Position numbers and translations under genes: made by a program. Of a stretch of 64,000 nt of DNA, positions 17,896 through 28,244 are shown in pieces; the stretch's first letter is position 1; each line of letters starts with the position of its first letter. Below the pieces are notes generated by a model. It did not search any database. It was given only the letters and a program-made list of their open reading frames with translations, and was not told where the DNA came from. Source of the DNA: Actinomycetes bacterium (GTDB lineage Bacteria; Actinomycetota; Acidimicrobiia; Acidimicrobiales; Ilumatobacteraceae); contig JAIXWJ010000074.1 of the NCBI GenBank assembly GCA_027491335.1, positions 1 through 64,000 of the forward strand. The letters are read 5' to 3'.

Positions 17896-18255
17896 GTGAA
17901 CGTGTCCATCATCGAGCCCACCCCCGAACAGTTGTCGTCGGTGAAGTACAACGCCGACGGACTGGTGCCGGTCATCGCCCAGGACGTTTCGAACGGTGAC
18001 GTGTTGATGATGGCGTGGATGAACGCCGAGAGTCTCGCGATGACCTTCGCCGAGGGGCGAATGGTCTACTGGAGTCGCAGTCGTCGCGAGTTGTGGCGCA
18101 AGGGCGACACCAGCGGTGATCGTCAGTTCGTGCGCGAGGCGTATTTCGATTGCGACGGGGACACGCTTCTCTTCAAGGTCGAACAAGAAGGTGCGGGAGC
18201 CTGTCACACCGGTGCGCGCACCTGCTTCTTCACCGCATTCGGCGACGCGGGTTGA
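17896..18255 (+). CDS. hisI: Phosphoribosyl-AMP cyclohydrolase
   Basis: A 119-residue HisI with metal and zinc residues in DCDGDTLLF and [10 protein letters not shown], and the substrate segment MMAWMNAES. It opens the purine ring of PR-AMP in histidine synthesis. It stands apart from the hisC-F run and has no fused HisE domain. GTG 17896 is used; GTG 17902 is possible. It follows the groES-like gene by 6 bases and precedes trpE by 2, so it is probably co-transcribed with both. Confidence 0.93.
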   Translation: MNVSIIEPTPEQLSSVKYNADGLVPVIAQDVSNGDVLMMAWMNAESLAMTFAEGRMVYWSRSRRELWRKGDTSGDRQFVREAYFDCDGDTLLFKVEQEGAGACHTGARTCFFTAFGDAG

Positions 18256-18257
18256 TC

Positions 18258-19786
<1,529 letters not shown>

Positions 19787-19790
<4 letters not shown>

Positions 19791-20608
19791 TCATCGCGAC
19801 AAGGGAATCCTCGACCGTCATCTCGGTCACGGGTGCCGATGCTCGGCGTTATCTGCATTCGCAACTGAGCAACGACATCGCCGGACTCGCCGTGGGGTCG
19901 TCGTGTTACTCGCTGCTTCTCGAGCCGGTGGGTCGGGTCGTCGCGCTGTTCCGCGTGGTGTGCGTCGCCGACGAAGCATTCGCCCTCGAGTTCGACACCG
20001 CGGTGGACGCGACGGTCGTCGAGGCGGTGGTGAAGCGTCTGTCCAAATTCCTCATTCGCACCAAGGCGATCATCGAAGCGTCGACGGTGGACGTGGTTCG
20101 AGTGCGCTCCACGTCCGATGATCCGATTCCGGAGGACCTGCGCGCGTTGCCCGGCGCCCGTCCGGCATGGTGGTGCGACGGTCGCGCGGTCGACGTCATG
20201 GGGGATTCGTCTTCGCTGGATGGCCTCGCAACGTTGGACCGCAACGAAGGCGCGGTTGTCATCGAGGTGGAGCGAGTGCGCGCGGGTTGGCCCGCCAACG
20301 GCCGCGAGATCGTCGCGGGTGAGACGATCCCGGCGTCGCTGGGCGTGGTGCCAGTCGCGGTGAGTTTCACCAAGGGGTGCTATCCGGGGCAGGAACTGGT
20401 GGAACGGATGGACAGCCGTGGATCCACCGCCCCGCGAACACTGCGGATCATCGAGGATTCCGCACTCGGCGTGGGTGACGATGTGGTCGTCGCTGGTGTC
20501 GCGGATGGTGCTGTCGTCGGACTGGTGACGTCGGCCGCCGGTGGGAGAGCGTTGGCTTTCGTCGATCGAGCGATCGAGTTCGGCGTTCGGGTCACCCCTC
20601 GGACCTGA
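19787..20608 (+). CDS. ygfZ: YgfZ/GcvT-like folate-binding protein
   Basis: A 273-residue protein with the YgfZ signature KGCYPGQE containing Cys198. YgfZ proteins bind tetrahydrofolate and support Fe-S cluster synthesis and repair, which fits a window with several Fe-S enzymes (Nth, RlmN, MiaB, a molybdopterin oxidoreductase). ATG 19787 overlaps the trpE stop and has GGGAGG about 9 bases upstream. The 3' end overlaps the convergent M50 gene by 17 bases. Confidence 0.88.
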
Positions 20609-21791
20609 GCACTCGGATCAGATCGGCGATCTCGGGCCGTTCGCGGAGGCGAGCGAGTTCGGGCGCGTTCACGAGCGTCGACAGCAGCATCGTCGGCTCG
20701 GCATCGCTGCGAGCGGCGACGGTCAGCCATTGCGCCGCGTTCTCGTCGTCTCCGAGGGCGGCGTTGCACAGCGCCACGAGAATGGCCACGTGTCCCGATC
20801 GCGACAACGCGAAGACGCGCGATCCGTAACGAGCGGCCAGCTCGATGCGCCCGGTGCGACGCAACACGTCCACCAGCACCGCCGCGGATTGGGTGCGATC
20901 GCCCTCGTGCGGTTCGGGTAGGTGGGGCTCGAGTCGTGCCACCACGGGTTCCAGCTGTTCGGCGGTGGCGAGGTTCGGCGGCCACCACTGGCCCGCTCGG
21001 CGCCCAGCGAGATCGTCGAGCACGACGGCGATCGCGGCATCCTCGCGACCCGCGCCCAGCAGTTGGCGGGCCTCCCACCACGGCGACGCGACCTGCGGGG
21101 GCACCAACATTCCCGGGCGTCCGGTTCTCCACGCCAGATCCTCGGCATCGGCGTGCACTCGACGCACGGGTGTCTTCGACGACACCAGTTGCATTTGCAG
21201 CACCAACAGGATGGCCGCGAACGCCGCGAGGGGACGCAGGTCGTCGATCAGCACCATCAGAACGAAGGCGATGGCCGTGGCCGGTGGACTGAACTTGGCC
21301 ATCAACGCGCGACCACGTCCGGGTTTGAAGACGTCGATGATCTCGCCGGCGATCGTGCCGCCATCGAGGGGAAGAACCGGAATCAAGTTGAACAGTCCGA
21401 TCATCGGTCCGGCCCACCAGATGGCCAACGACGAGTAATCGGACGCGAAGTCGGCGTGGGACAGCGGGTTCACTCCCATGGCGATCAACACCACGACACC
21501 AAGAATGATCTGCACCGCCGGCCCGGCGATGGCGATGGAAGCACGCTCACCTCGCGTGAGCGGGCGCGTGGGCATGAACGAGGCGTAACCGGCGAGAAAG
21601 TCGAGCGAGATGCGCGCGGTGGCGCCGGTGCGACGAGCCGCCACGGCGTGACCGAGTTCGTGCACCAACGTGAACACGGTGACGGAGCCGGCCAACCAAT
21701 AGCCCATGGGCTGACCGTTCACCACCACGATCAACAACATGAACAAGACGAACCCGGGGCGAATCTGAACGGGGAACCCGAGGATGCGCAT
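20592..21791 (-). CDS. M50 site-2-protease-family membrane metallopeptidase
   Basis: A 399-residue protein with HELGH at residues 44-48 in a membrane segment, and the third zinc ligand Asp143 in NLIPVLPLDGG. About five hydrophobic segments occupy residues 10-200. The C-terminal half (about 225-399) is soluble, Ala/Leu-rich and helical, consistent with TPR-like repeats. Such proteases cut membrane proteins, for example anti-sigma factors; the target is unknown. TAGCAT lies 6 bases before ATG 21791. It is divergent from ppdK. Confidence 0.85.
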   Translation of the reverse strand: MRILGFPVQIRPGFVLFMLLIVVVNGQPMGYWLAGSVTVFTLVHELGHAVAARRTGATARISLDFLAGYASFMPTRPLTRGERASIAIAGPAVQIILGVVVLIAMGVNPLSHADFASDYSSLAIWWAGPMIGLFNLIPVLPLDGGTIAGEIIDVFKPGRGRALMAKFSPPATAIAFVLMVLIDDLRPLAAFAAILLVLQMQLVSSKTPVRRVHADAEDLAWRTGRPGMLVPPQVASPWWEARQLLGAGREDAAIAVVLDDLAGRRAGQWWPPNLATAEQLEPVVARLEPHLPEPHEGDRTQSAAVLVDVLRRTGRIELAARYGSRVFALSRSGHVAILVALCNAALGDDENAAQWLTVAARSDAEPTMLLSTLVNAPELARLRERPEIADLIRVLRSEG

Positions 21792-21872
21792 GAGTCGATG
21801 CTACGTGACATGTGTTTTCATCGTTGTACGGGGCGATACACGCGCGTTCGAGGGAGTTCTAGACTCGCGCTC

Positions 21873-24635
21873 GTGCCGTACGTTTTTTCTTTCGACCACA
21901 AACATCGTCGGTCTCCGATGCGGATGAAAGACCTCCTTGGCGGCAAGGGTGCCAACTTGGCCGAGATGACGAGCGTGCTCGAATTGCCCGTTCCTCCCGG
22001 CTTCACGATCTCCACCCAAGCCTGTCGTGACTACATGCACGCCAACGGGGAGTGGCCCGAAGGTCTCGACACGGAAATCAACGACCACGTGGCCAGGCTC
22101 GAGAAGGCGATGAAGCGCAAGCTCGGCGATCCGTCGGATCCGTTGCTCGTCAGCGTGCGATCGGGCGCGAAGTTCTCGATGCCCGGCATGATGGACACCG
22201 TTCTCAACCTCGGTCTGAACGATCGGAGCGTGAAGGGTCTGGCCAAGGTCACCGGGGACGAGCGTTTCGCCTACGACTCGTATCGACGTTTCATCGCGAT
22301 GTACGGCCGCATCGTTCTCGGCATCGACGGTGCTCACTTCGAGCATCCGTTGGAACGCGCCAAGTCCGAAGCCGGCGTTCGGACCGACGCCGAGCTCGAC
22401 TCGGCGACGTTGAAGAGTTTGTGCGTGATGTACCTCGCCGTGGTCAAGGGCCAAACCGGCAAGGCGTTCCCGCAAGCTCCCGACAAGCAGTTGCGTGGGG
22501 CGGTGGAGGCGGTGTTCAAGAGCTGGAATGGCGCCCGCGCCATCGCGTACCGCGTTCGCGAGAAGATTTCGCACGACCTCGGCACCGCGGTGAACGTTCA
22601 GGCGATGGTGTTCGGAAACCGCGACGACAACTCGGGCACGGGCGTCGGATTCACGCGCAACGCGGCCACGGGTGAGAACGTTCCCTACGGTGACTTCCTC
22701 GTGAACGCTCAAGGCGAGGACGTGGTGGCCGGTATCCGCAACACGGAGGACCTCGACGCGTTGAAGGCCACGTTTCCGGCGATTCACGCGGAACTCTTGG
22801 CCATCTTCGCCCGGCTCGAGGCGCGCTACACCGACATGTGCGACACCGAGTTCACCATCGAGCAAGGCAAGTTGTGGATGTTGCAAACCCGCGTGGGCAA
22901 GCGCACCGGAGCGGCCGCTCTTCGCATGGCCGTCGACATGACCAAAGGCACGAAGGTCGGCGGGGGCTCGAATGTGAGCGGGAGCACCAAGGGTTCGAAG
23001 AAGGTCTGGAAGATCAGCAAGGAAGAGGCCATCACCCGGGTGACGGCCGAGCATCTGGATCAGGTGTTGCACCCACAGTTCGAGGGCGGCGACAAGAGAG
23101 TGATCGCCACGGGTCTGGCGGTCTCGCCCGGAGCGGCGGTGGGGAAGGTGTATTTCTCGGCCGACGATGCCGCCGATGCGGCTGACCGTGGGGAAAAGGT
23201 CATCCTCGTTCGCAGCGAGACCAGTCCCGAGGACGTGCACGGAATGATGGTGTCGCAGGGCATCCTCACGGCGCGTGGAGGTTTGGTCAGTCACGCCGCG
23301 GTGGTGGCGCGGGGATGGGGAACGCCTGCGGTGGTGGGGGCCGAGGCGATTCGCATCGAGGGAAAGCAGTTCACCGTCGGCGAGGTGGTGGTGAAGGAGG
23401 GCGACGTCATCTCGATCGACGGCGCCACCGGTGAGGTGGTGTTGGGTGAGGTTGCTCTGTCGGCATCCAAGCCACCCGAGGAGTTCGACATCATCCTGCG
23501 ATGGTGCGACAAGGTTCGAAAGGGCAAGTTGGCCGTGCGCGCGAACGCCGACACCGGTGAGGACGCCATCAACGCCCGCGCTCTGGGAGCAGAGGGAATC
23601 GGCTTGTGTCGCACCGAGCACATGTTCCTCGCTCCGGATCGACGTCCGGTCGTGTGGCGCATGATCCTGGCCGACACCCCCGCGGAGGAGGCCGCCGTGC
23701 TGGAGGAACTCCGCGTGGTTCAGAAGAAAGACTTCATCGAGGTCCTCGACGCGATGGACGGACTTCCGGTCACGGTACGCCTGCTCGATCCGCCGTTGCA
23801 CGAGTTTCTGCCGCGAGTCGACGAATTGAAGGACAAAAAGGCCACCACTGGTCTCTCGGACGAGGAGTCCAAGTTGCTCGGTGCGGCGCTCAAGTGGGCC
23901 GAGGTCAATCCGATGCTCGGCACTCGAGGCGTCCGTCTCGGTGTGCTGAAGCCCGGTTTGTACGCGATGCAGGTTCGGGCTCTCATGGAGGCCGTCGCCG
24001 AGCGCCTAGCGAACGGTGGCGATCCCATTGTCGAGGTGATGATTCCCCTCACGGTCACCCGCGAGGAGCTCGCACTCGCACGATCCTGGGTGGACAAGGG
24101 AATCGCCGACGCCATCGATGGGTCGTCGAAGTTCGCTCGAACGAAGTCGGGCAAGAAGTCGAGTTCCGGACCGCGTGTCTCCATCGGCACCATGATCGAG
24201 ACTCCCCGTGCCGCATTGCGAGCCGACGAAATGAGCGAGGTGGCCGACTTCTTCAGTTTCGGAACTAACGATCTCACGCAGATGACGTTCGGTTTCAGCC
24301 GCGACGACGTGGAGAGTCGCATGATGCCGGCGTACCTGGAGCACGGCCTGCTGAAGCGGAGTCCGTTCGAGACCATCGACCAGACGGGTGTCGGCGAATT
24401 GGTCAAGATCGCGTCGGATCGTGGACGCGCGGCCAAGCCCGGTATCAAACTCGGCGTGTGCGGCGAGCACGGGGGAGACCCCGAGTCGATCGCCTTCTTC
24501 CATCGGGTCGGGCTGGACTACGTCAGTTGCTCTCCGTATCGCGTTCCGATCGCCCGATTGGCCGCGGCACAAGCGGTCATCGCGGCCGCGGGTGCTAAAA
24601 AGAAGAGCGACTCGAAGAAGAGCGACTCGAAGTAA
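21873..24635 (+). CDS. ppdK: Pyruvate, phosphate dikinase
   Basis: A 920-residue enzyme interconverting pyruvate and phosphoenolpyruvate with ATP and phosphate. The N-terminal nucleotide-binding domain begins VFSFDHKH and LLGGKGANLAEM. The phosphohistidine is His474 in GGLVSHAAVVARGWG, and the PEP-site Cys863 is in GVCGEHGGDP. It starts at GTG 21873, with TAGACT 7 bases upstream, so it is probably leaderless. The C-terminus ends in a short repeated Lys/Ser/Asp tail (KKSDS twice), encoded by a 15-base tandem repeat. It is the longest intact metabolic enzyme here and points to reversible PEP metabolism. Confidence 0.96.
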   Translation: MPYVFSFDHKHRRSPMRMKDLLGGKGANLAEMTSVLELPVPPGFTISTQACRDYMHANGEWPEGLDTEINDHVARLEKAMKRKLGDPSDPLLVSVRSGAKFSMPGMMDTVLNLGLNDRSVKGLAKVTGDERFAYDSYRRFIAMYGRIVLGIDGAHFEHPLERAKSEAGVRTDAELDSATLKSLCVMYLAVVKGQTGKAFPQAPDKQLRGAVEAVFKSWNGARAIAYRVREKISHDLGTAVNVQAMVFGNRDDNSGTGVGFTRNAATGENVPYGDFLVNAQGEDVVAGIRNTEDLDALKATFPAIHAELLAIFARLEARYTDMCDTEFTIEQGKLWMLQTRVGKRTGAAALRMAVDMTKGTKVGGGSNVSGSTKGSKKVWKISKEEAITRVTAEHLDQVLHPQFEGGDKRVIATGLAVSPGAAVGKVYFSADDAADAADRGEKVILVRSETSPEDVHGMMVSQGILTARGGLVSHAAVVARGWGTPAVVGAEAIRIEGKQFTVGEVVVKEGDVISIDGATGEVVLGEVALSASKPPEEFDIILRWCDKVRKGKLAVRANADTGEDAINARALGAEGIGLCRTEHMFLAPDRRPVVWRMILADTPAEEAAVLEELRVVQKKDFIEVLDAMDGLPVTVRLLDPPLHEFLPRVDELKDKKATTGLSDEESKLLGAALKWAEVNPMLGTRGVRLGVLKPGLYAMQVRALMEAVAERLANGGDPIVEVMIPLTVTREELALARSWVDKGIADAIDGSSKFARTKSGKKSSSGPRVSIGTMIETPRAALRADEMSEVADFFSFGTNDLTQMTFGFSRDDVESRMMPAYLEHGLLKRSPFETIDQTGVGELVKIASDRGRAAKPGIKLGVCGEHGGDPESIAFFHRVGLDYVSCSPYRVPIARLAAAQAVIAAAGAKKKSDSKKSDSK

Positions 24636-24675
24636 CGCAACACGAACCAACGCAACACGAACCAACGCAACACAG
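24636..24675 (+). repeat. 15-bp tandem repeat after ppdK
   Basis: The unit CGCAACACGAACCAA occurs at 24636-24650 and 24651-24665, followed by a partial third copy (CGCAACAC) from 24666. It sits directly after the ppdK stop codon and upstream of the AIM24 gene. Repeat-number variation by slippage is possible. Confidence 0.75.
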
Positions 24676-24683
24676 AAAAGTGC

Positions 24684-24706
24684 GGAGGCGCGGCCTCCCG
24701 AGGAGG
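24684..24706 (+). promoter_or_regulatory. Possible RNA switch over the AIM24 ribosome binding site
   Basis: Three segments alternate: GGAGG (24684-24688), CCTCC (24694-24698) and GGAGG (24702-24706). The last is the Shine-Dalgarno sequence of the gene starting at 24713. CCTCC can pair upstream (6 bp with a 3-base loop, counting the flanking C-G) or downstream (5 bp with a 3-base loop). The two hairpins exclude each other, so one frees and the other hides the ribosome binding site. Confidence 0.4.
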
Positions 24707-24712
24707 AAAGTC

Positions 24713-25447
24713 ATGCAGGTGCAGACCCGTCAAGGACCGGCGTTCGGAGTGGCCCGAATCACGTTGGGCGCCAACGAACCCGTGCGCGTGGAGAGTGGCG
24801 CCATGATGACCATGTCGGCCGGCGTCGAGTTGTCGTCGAAGGCCGAAGGTGGCGTGCTCAAGAGTCTGAAGCGAGCGGCGCTCGGCGGTGAGAGTTTCTT
24901 CGTGAGCACGTACACGGCACCGTCGCAGGGTGGATACGTCGACGTGGCACCGCGACTGCCCGGTGACGTGATCGCGTTCGACGTGAATCCCGCGGGTCCA
25001 TTGTTCATCCAAAAGGGATCGTGGTTGGCCAACGACGCGAACGTGGCCATCGAGACCCAGTGGGGCGGCTTCAAGAACATGTTCGGCAGCGAAGGTGGAT
25101 TCATCATTCGCGCCGAGGGACAGGGGCTCGTGGTGTTCGGTTGTTACGGGGCCCTGGAGACGTGGGACCTGGCCGCCGGACAGACCCTGACGGTTGACAC
25201 CGGCCACATGGTGGCGTACGAGGGTTCGGTGGGAATGAGCATTCGCAAGGCCAGCGGCGGCGGGTTGATCCAGTCGTTCAAGAGCGGCGAGGGCCTGGTG
25301 TTCGAGTTCAGTGGACCGGGCAAGGTCTGGACCCAGACGCGCAATCCCAACGAACTCGTCGGCTGGTTGCAGGGCATGCTCGGCACCGGCAATTCGGGTG
25401 CCGGTGGCGGCGGAGGAGCCCTGGGCGGCTTGTTCGGCCGCGACTGA
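24713..25447 (+). CDS. AIM24/TIGR00266-family protein
   Basis: A 244-residue, Gly-rich, all-beta protein of the AIM24 family. Family-typical segments include VRVESGAMMTMSAGVEL, GGESFFVSTYTA, the middle strands SEGGFIIRAEGQGLVVFGCYG and the Gly-rich C-terminus. The biochemical function of this family is unknown. ATG 24713 has a strong GAGGAGG site 7 bases upstream; the upstream in-frame start is not needed. Its TGA overlaps the terC ATG by one base. Confidence 0.85.
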   Translation: MQVQTRQGPAFGVARITLGANEPVRVESGAMMTMSAGVELSSKAEGGVLKSLKRAALGGESFFVSTYTAPSQGGYVDVAPRLPGDVIAFDVNPAGPLFIQKGSWLANDANVAIETQWGGFKNMFGSEGGFIIRAEGQGLVVFGCYGALETWDLAAGQTLTVDTGHMVAYEGSVGMSIRKASGGGLIQSFKSGEGLVFEFSGPGKVWTQTRNPNELVGWLQGMLGTGNSGAGGGGGALGGLFGRD

Positions 25448-26442
25448 TGCCGCTGTCGCTCATCGCTTCGGAAGCGACCAACGAACTCGACTTCGTCGAC
25501 ATCTCCGTCCCCGGTTGGGCGTGGGTGGCCTTGGTGGGTTTCATCTTCGCGTTGCTGGCCTTCGACATCCTCGTGGTGCATCGCAAGGCCCACGACGTGC
25601 ACATACGCGAAGCCGCCATCGAGAGCGCGGTCTGGATCACGATCGGTGTGGCGTTCACCGGAGTGATCGCATTGGCGTTCGGCGGTGGCGCGGCGGGCGA
25701 ATACATCAGTGGTTACCTGATCGAGAAGAGCCTGAGCATCGACAACGTCTTCGTGTGGGCGTTGATCCTGAGTTACTTCAAGATTCCGACGAAGTATCAG
25801 CATCGGGTGTTGTTCTGGGGCATCTTCGGGGCCCTGGCGTTGCGCGCGGTGTTCATCTTCGCCGGCGTGGCCCTCATCGAGAAGTTCGACTGGGTGCTGT
25901 ACATCTTCGGTGCCTTCCTGCTCTACACCGCGGTGAAGCTGGTGGTGGAAGCCGAGGAGGAACTCGATCCGGCGTCGGGTCGGTTCATGCGGTTGATCAA
26001 CCGACTCGTTCCGAGCAGTCCCGACTTCGACGGCCAGAAGTTGTTCACCCGTCACAACGGGGTTCGGGTGGCCACGCCTCTTTTCGCGGTCTTGATCCTG
26101 ATCGAGTTCACCGACGTTCTCTTCGCGGTGGATTCGGTGCCGGCGGTCCTGGCCGTCAGTCGTGAGCAGTTCATCGTCTTTGCGTCGAACGCTTTCGCCA
26201 TTCTCGGGCTTCGCGCTCTCTACTTCCTCTTGGCCGATGCCCACGCACGGTTCAGTTTCCTGAAGGAGGGCCTCGCGATCATCCTGGCCTTCGTCGGGGT
26301 GAAGATGCTGATCGCCGAGTGGTACCACATTCCGACCTGGCTCAGTCTCGTCGTGATCGTGATCGTGCTGGCGGCGGCGATCGGGTTCTCGCTGAAGGCC
26401 GATCGGTCCTCCTCGAACGACGGCGACGCATCCCGGCATTAG
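25447..26442 (+). CDS. TerC/Alx-family integral membrane protein
   Basis: A 331-residue membrane protein with about nine hydrophobic segments and the TerC acidic motifs: KSLSIDNVFVWALI and LIEFTDVLFAVDSVPAVLAVS. Family members are linked to manganese export and tellurite resistance or to metal loading of exported proteins. No tellurite operon is nearby, so a manganese or membrane-homeostasis role is more likely (inference). The TAG stop at 26440 is also the start of the dnaG -10 element. Confidence 0.88.
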   Translation: MPLSLIASEATNELDFVDISVPGWAWVALVGFIFALLAFDILVVHRKAHDVHIREAAIESAVWITIGVAFTGVIALAFGGGAAGEYISGYLIEKSLSIDNVFVWALILSYFKIPTKYQHRVLFWGIFGALALRAVFIFAGVALIEKFDWVLYIFGAFLLYTAVKLVVEAEEELDPASGRFMRLINRLVPSSPDFDGQKLFTRHNGVRVATPLFAVLILIEFTDVLFAVDSVPAVLAVSREQFIVFASNAFAILGLRALYFLLADAHARFSFLKEGLAIILAFVGVKMLIAEWYHIPTWLSLVVIVIVLAAAIGFSLKADRSSSNDGDASRH

Positions 26443-26453
26443 CCTCGGTCCTC

Positions 26454-28244
26454 ATGGCGATCGCCGAGGAGGACATCGAACGAGTGCGGGCGACCGTCTC
26501 GATCGTCGACGTCGTCCAGCAGTACGTGGCCCTGCGCAAGACGGGCCGCAACTGGGTGGGTTTGTGCCCCTTTCACGCCGAGAAGAGTGGCTCGTTCAAC
26601 GTCCGCGAGGAGACGGCCCGCTACAAGTGCTTCGGATGCCAAGCCGGCGGCGACGTCTTCAAGTTCGTGCAGGAGATCGAACACGTCGACTTCGTCACGG
26701 CGGTCGAGAAACTGGCCGGGCGCGCGGGCATCACCCTCACCTACACGTCGGGCGGCGAGAGTCAGGATCGGCAACGGCGCAAGAAGTTGGTGAGCGCCAT
26801 GGAGGCCGCGGTCGACTGGTACCACGAACGTTTGCTCACCTCTCCCGATGCTCGCGAGGCTCGCGATTATCTGCGCCAACGCGGACTGTCGGGTGACGTG
26901 GCGCGCCGGTTCCGGCTCGGGTACGCCCCCGATGATTGGGACTTGCTCAGTCGACACTTGCGTGATCGTGGCGTCCCGGCCGACGTTCTGCAGGACGTGG
27001 GTCTGTCGTTCACGAACAAGTCGGGACGTCTGCAGGACTCCTTCCGCGCTCGGGTGATGTTCCCCATCTTCACCGACACCGGCGAGGCGGTGGCCTTCGG
27101 GGGTCGCATCCTGCCCGGCTCCAGCGATCCGGCCAAATACAAGAACTCCTCGGAAACGAAGATCTATTTCAAGTCCAAGACCCTCTACGGAATGAACTGG
27201 GCCAAGAACGACGTGGTCAAGGCCGATCAGGTGATCGTCTGCGAGGGATACACCGACGTCATCGGTTTTCATCGCTCCGGAATCACGCAAGCGGTGGCCA
27301 CTTGTGGAACCGCATTGACCGAGGAGCATGTGCGAATCATGAAGCGATTCGCCAGTCGGGTGGTGTTGGCCTTCGACGCCGACGCCGCGGGCCAAGGCGC
27401 CGCCGAGAAGTTCTACGAGTGGGAAAAGAAGTACCAAGTGCAGGTGTCGGTGGCTCGGTTCCCCGACGGCAAGGATCCCGGCGACCTGGCCAACAGTGAT
27501 CCGGCCGCTCTGGCCGCCGCCATCGACGAGGCCGTGCCGTTCCTCGGCTTCCGCGTCAACCGCGTGGTGGCGGGCAAACCTCTGCGCAGTCCCGAAGACC
27601 GGGCTCGGGTGGCCGAGCAGGCGATGCGGGTAATCAACGAACATCCCGACGTGAACGTGCGCAAGCTCTACGCCGGAGAGGTCGCCACGCGCGTGGGTCT
27701 ACCGGTGGCCGATCTTTCGCGGCTGGCCGAGAGGCGCAACGAGCGCCCGGAGGTGCGGGTGGCGTCCACCCGCGAGGTGGGCGTGGCCGAGAACGCCGAG
27801 TTCGTCGCGATCACCTTGTTGTTGCAGACCTGGGACGAGATCGCGCCATGGCTCATCGAGGAACTGTTCGATGCCGAGGTGCCACGGCGCGCGTTCCTGG
27901 CCCTCGCGGAGGCGTCGCAGTCCCAGAACACGAACCTGGTCGATGCCGCCCTGAGCATCGCCGATCCCGAGGTGCGCGAGTTGCTCGAACGTGCGGCCGT
28001 GGCCGACGTCGACGTGGACGCCATGTCGGTGGCGTTCAACCTCATCGGTGTGGCGGTGCGTCGGGTGCTGTCCCGTCGCACGCGAATCACCGACCCCGAC
28101 GAGATCCGCGCCGATCGCGACGCGCGCATCCGGCTCGAGGAGCTCGACGACACCCGTCTTGCTCCGGCGGCATCCGAGGCATTGCTAGGGTGGATTGCGG
28201 AGCGGGGCACTCGTGCGGGGGGTGGGGGTGACAGTCGAGACTGA
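26454..28244 (+). CDS. dnaG: DNA primase
   Basis: A 596-residue primase that lays RNA primers at the replication fork. The N-terminal CHCC zinc site is Cys38, His41, Cys59 and Cys62 (CPFHAEK, KCFGCQAGG). The TOPRIM domain shows VIVCEGYTDVIGFH and VLAFDADAAGQGA. A C-terminal helicase-interacting region follows. ATG 26454 has TAGCCT 8 bases upstream. The 3' end overlaps the start region of the sigma factor gene, so dnaG and sigma lie as in the classical rpsU-dnaG-rpoD order minus rpsU. Confidence 0.96.
   Translation: MAIAEEDIERVRATVSIVDVVQQYVALRKTGRNWVGLCPFHAEKSGSFNVREETARYKCFGCQAGGDVFKFVQEIEHVDFVTAVEKLAGRAGITLTYTSGGESQDRQRRKKLVSAMEAAVDWYHERLLTSPDAREARDYLRQRGLSGDVARRFRLGYAPDDWDLLSRHLRDRGVPADVLQDVGLSFTNKSGRLQDSFRARVMFPIFTDTGEAVAFGGRILPGSSDPAKYKNSSETKIYFKSKTLYGMNWAKNDVVKADQVIVCEGYTDVIGFHRSGITQAVATCGTALTEEHVRIMKRFASRVVLAFDADAAGQGAAEKFYEWEKKYQVQVSVARFPDGKDPGDLANSDPAALAAAIDEAVPFLGFRVNRVVAGKPLRSPEDRARVAEQAMRVINEHPDVNVRKLYAGEVATRVGLPVADLSRLAERRNERPEVRVASTREVGVAENAEFVAITLLLQTWDEIAPWLIEELFDAEVPRRAFLALAEASQSQNTNLVDAALSIADPEVRELLERAAVADVDVDAMSVAFNLIGVAVRRVLSRRTRITDPDEIRADRDARIRLEELDDTRLAPAASEALLGWIAERGTRAGGGGDSRD

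Noticed and set aside
21801-23801. Long minus-strand reading frame (about 660 codons) opposite ppdK, and similar ones opposite nrdJ (40696-42693), the molybdopterin gene (37959-39887) and trpE
   Set aside because: They mirror strongly codon-biased genes, contain His/Arg/Val-rich non-domain sequence and have no family motif; GC-rich codon bias produces such antisense frames.
24684-24698. Rho-independent terminator after ppdK
   Set aside because: The GGAGGC/GCCTCC hairpin is not followed by a T-run but by the ribosome binding site of the next gene.
28195-28227. TTG 28195 as start of the primary sigma factor
   Set aside because: It is only 3 bases after the TAGGGT -10 element, so it would lie upstream of the predicted transcript start; GTG 28213 or 28228 are more likely.
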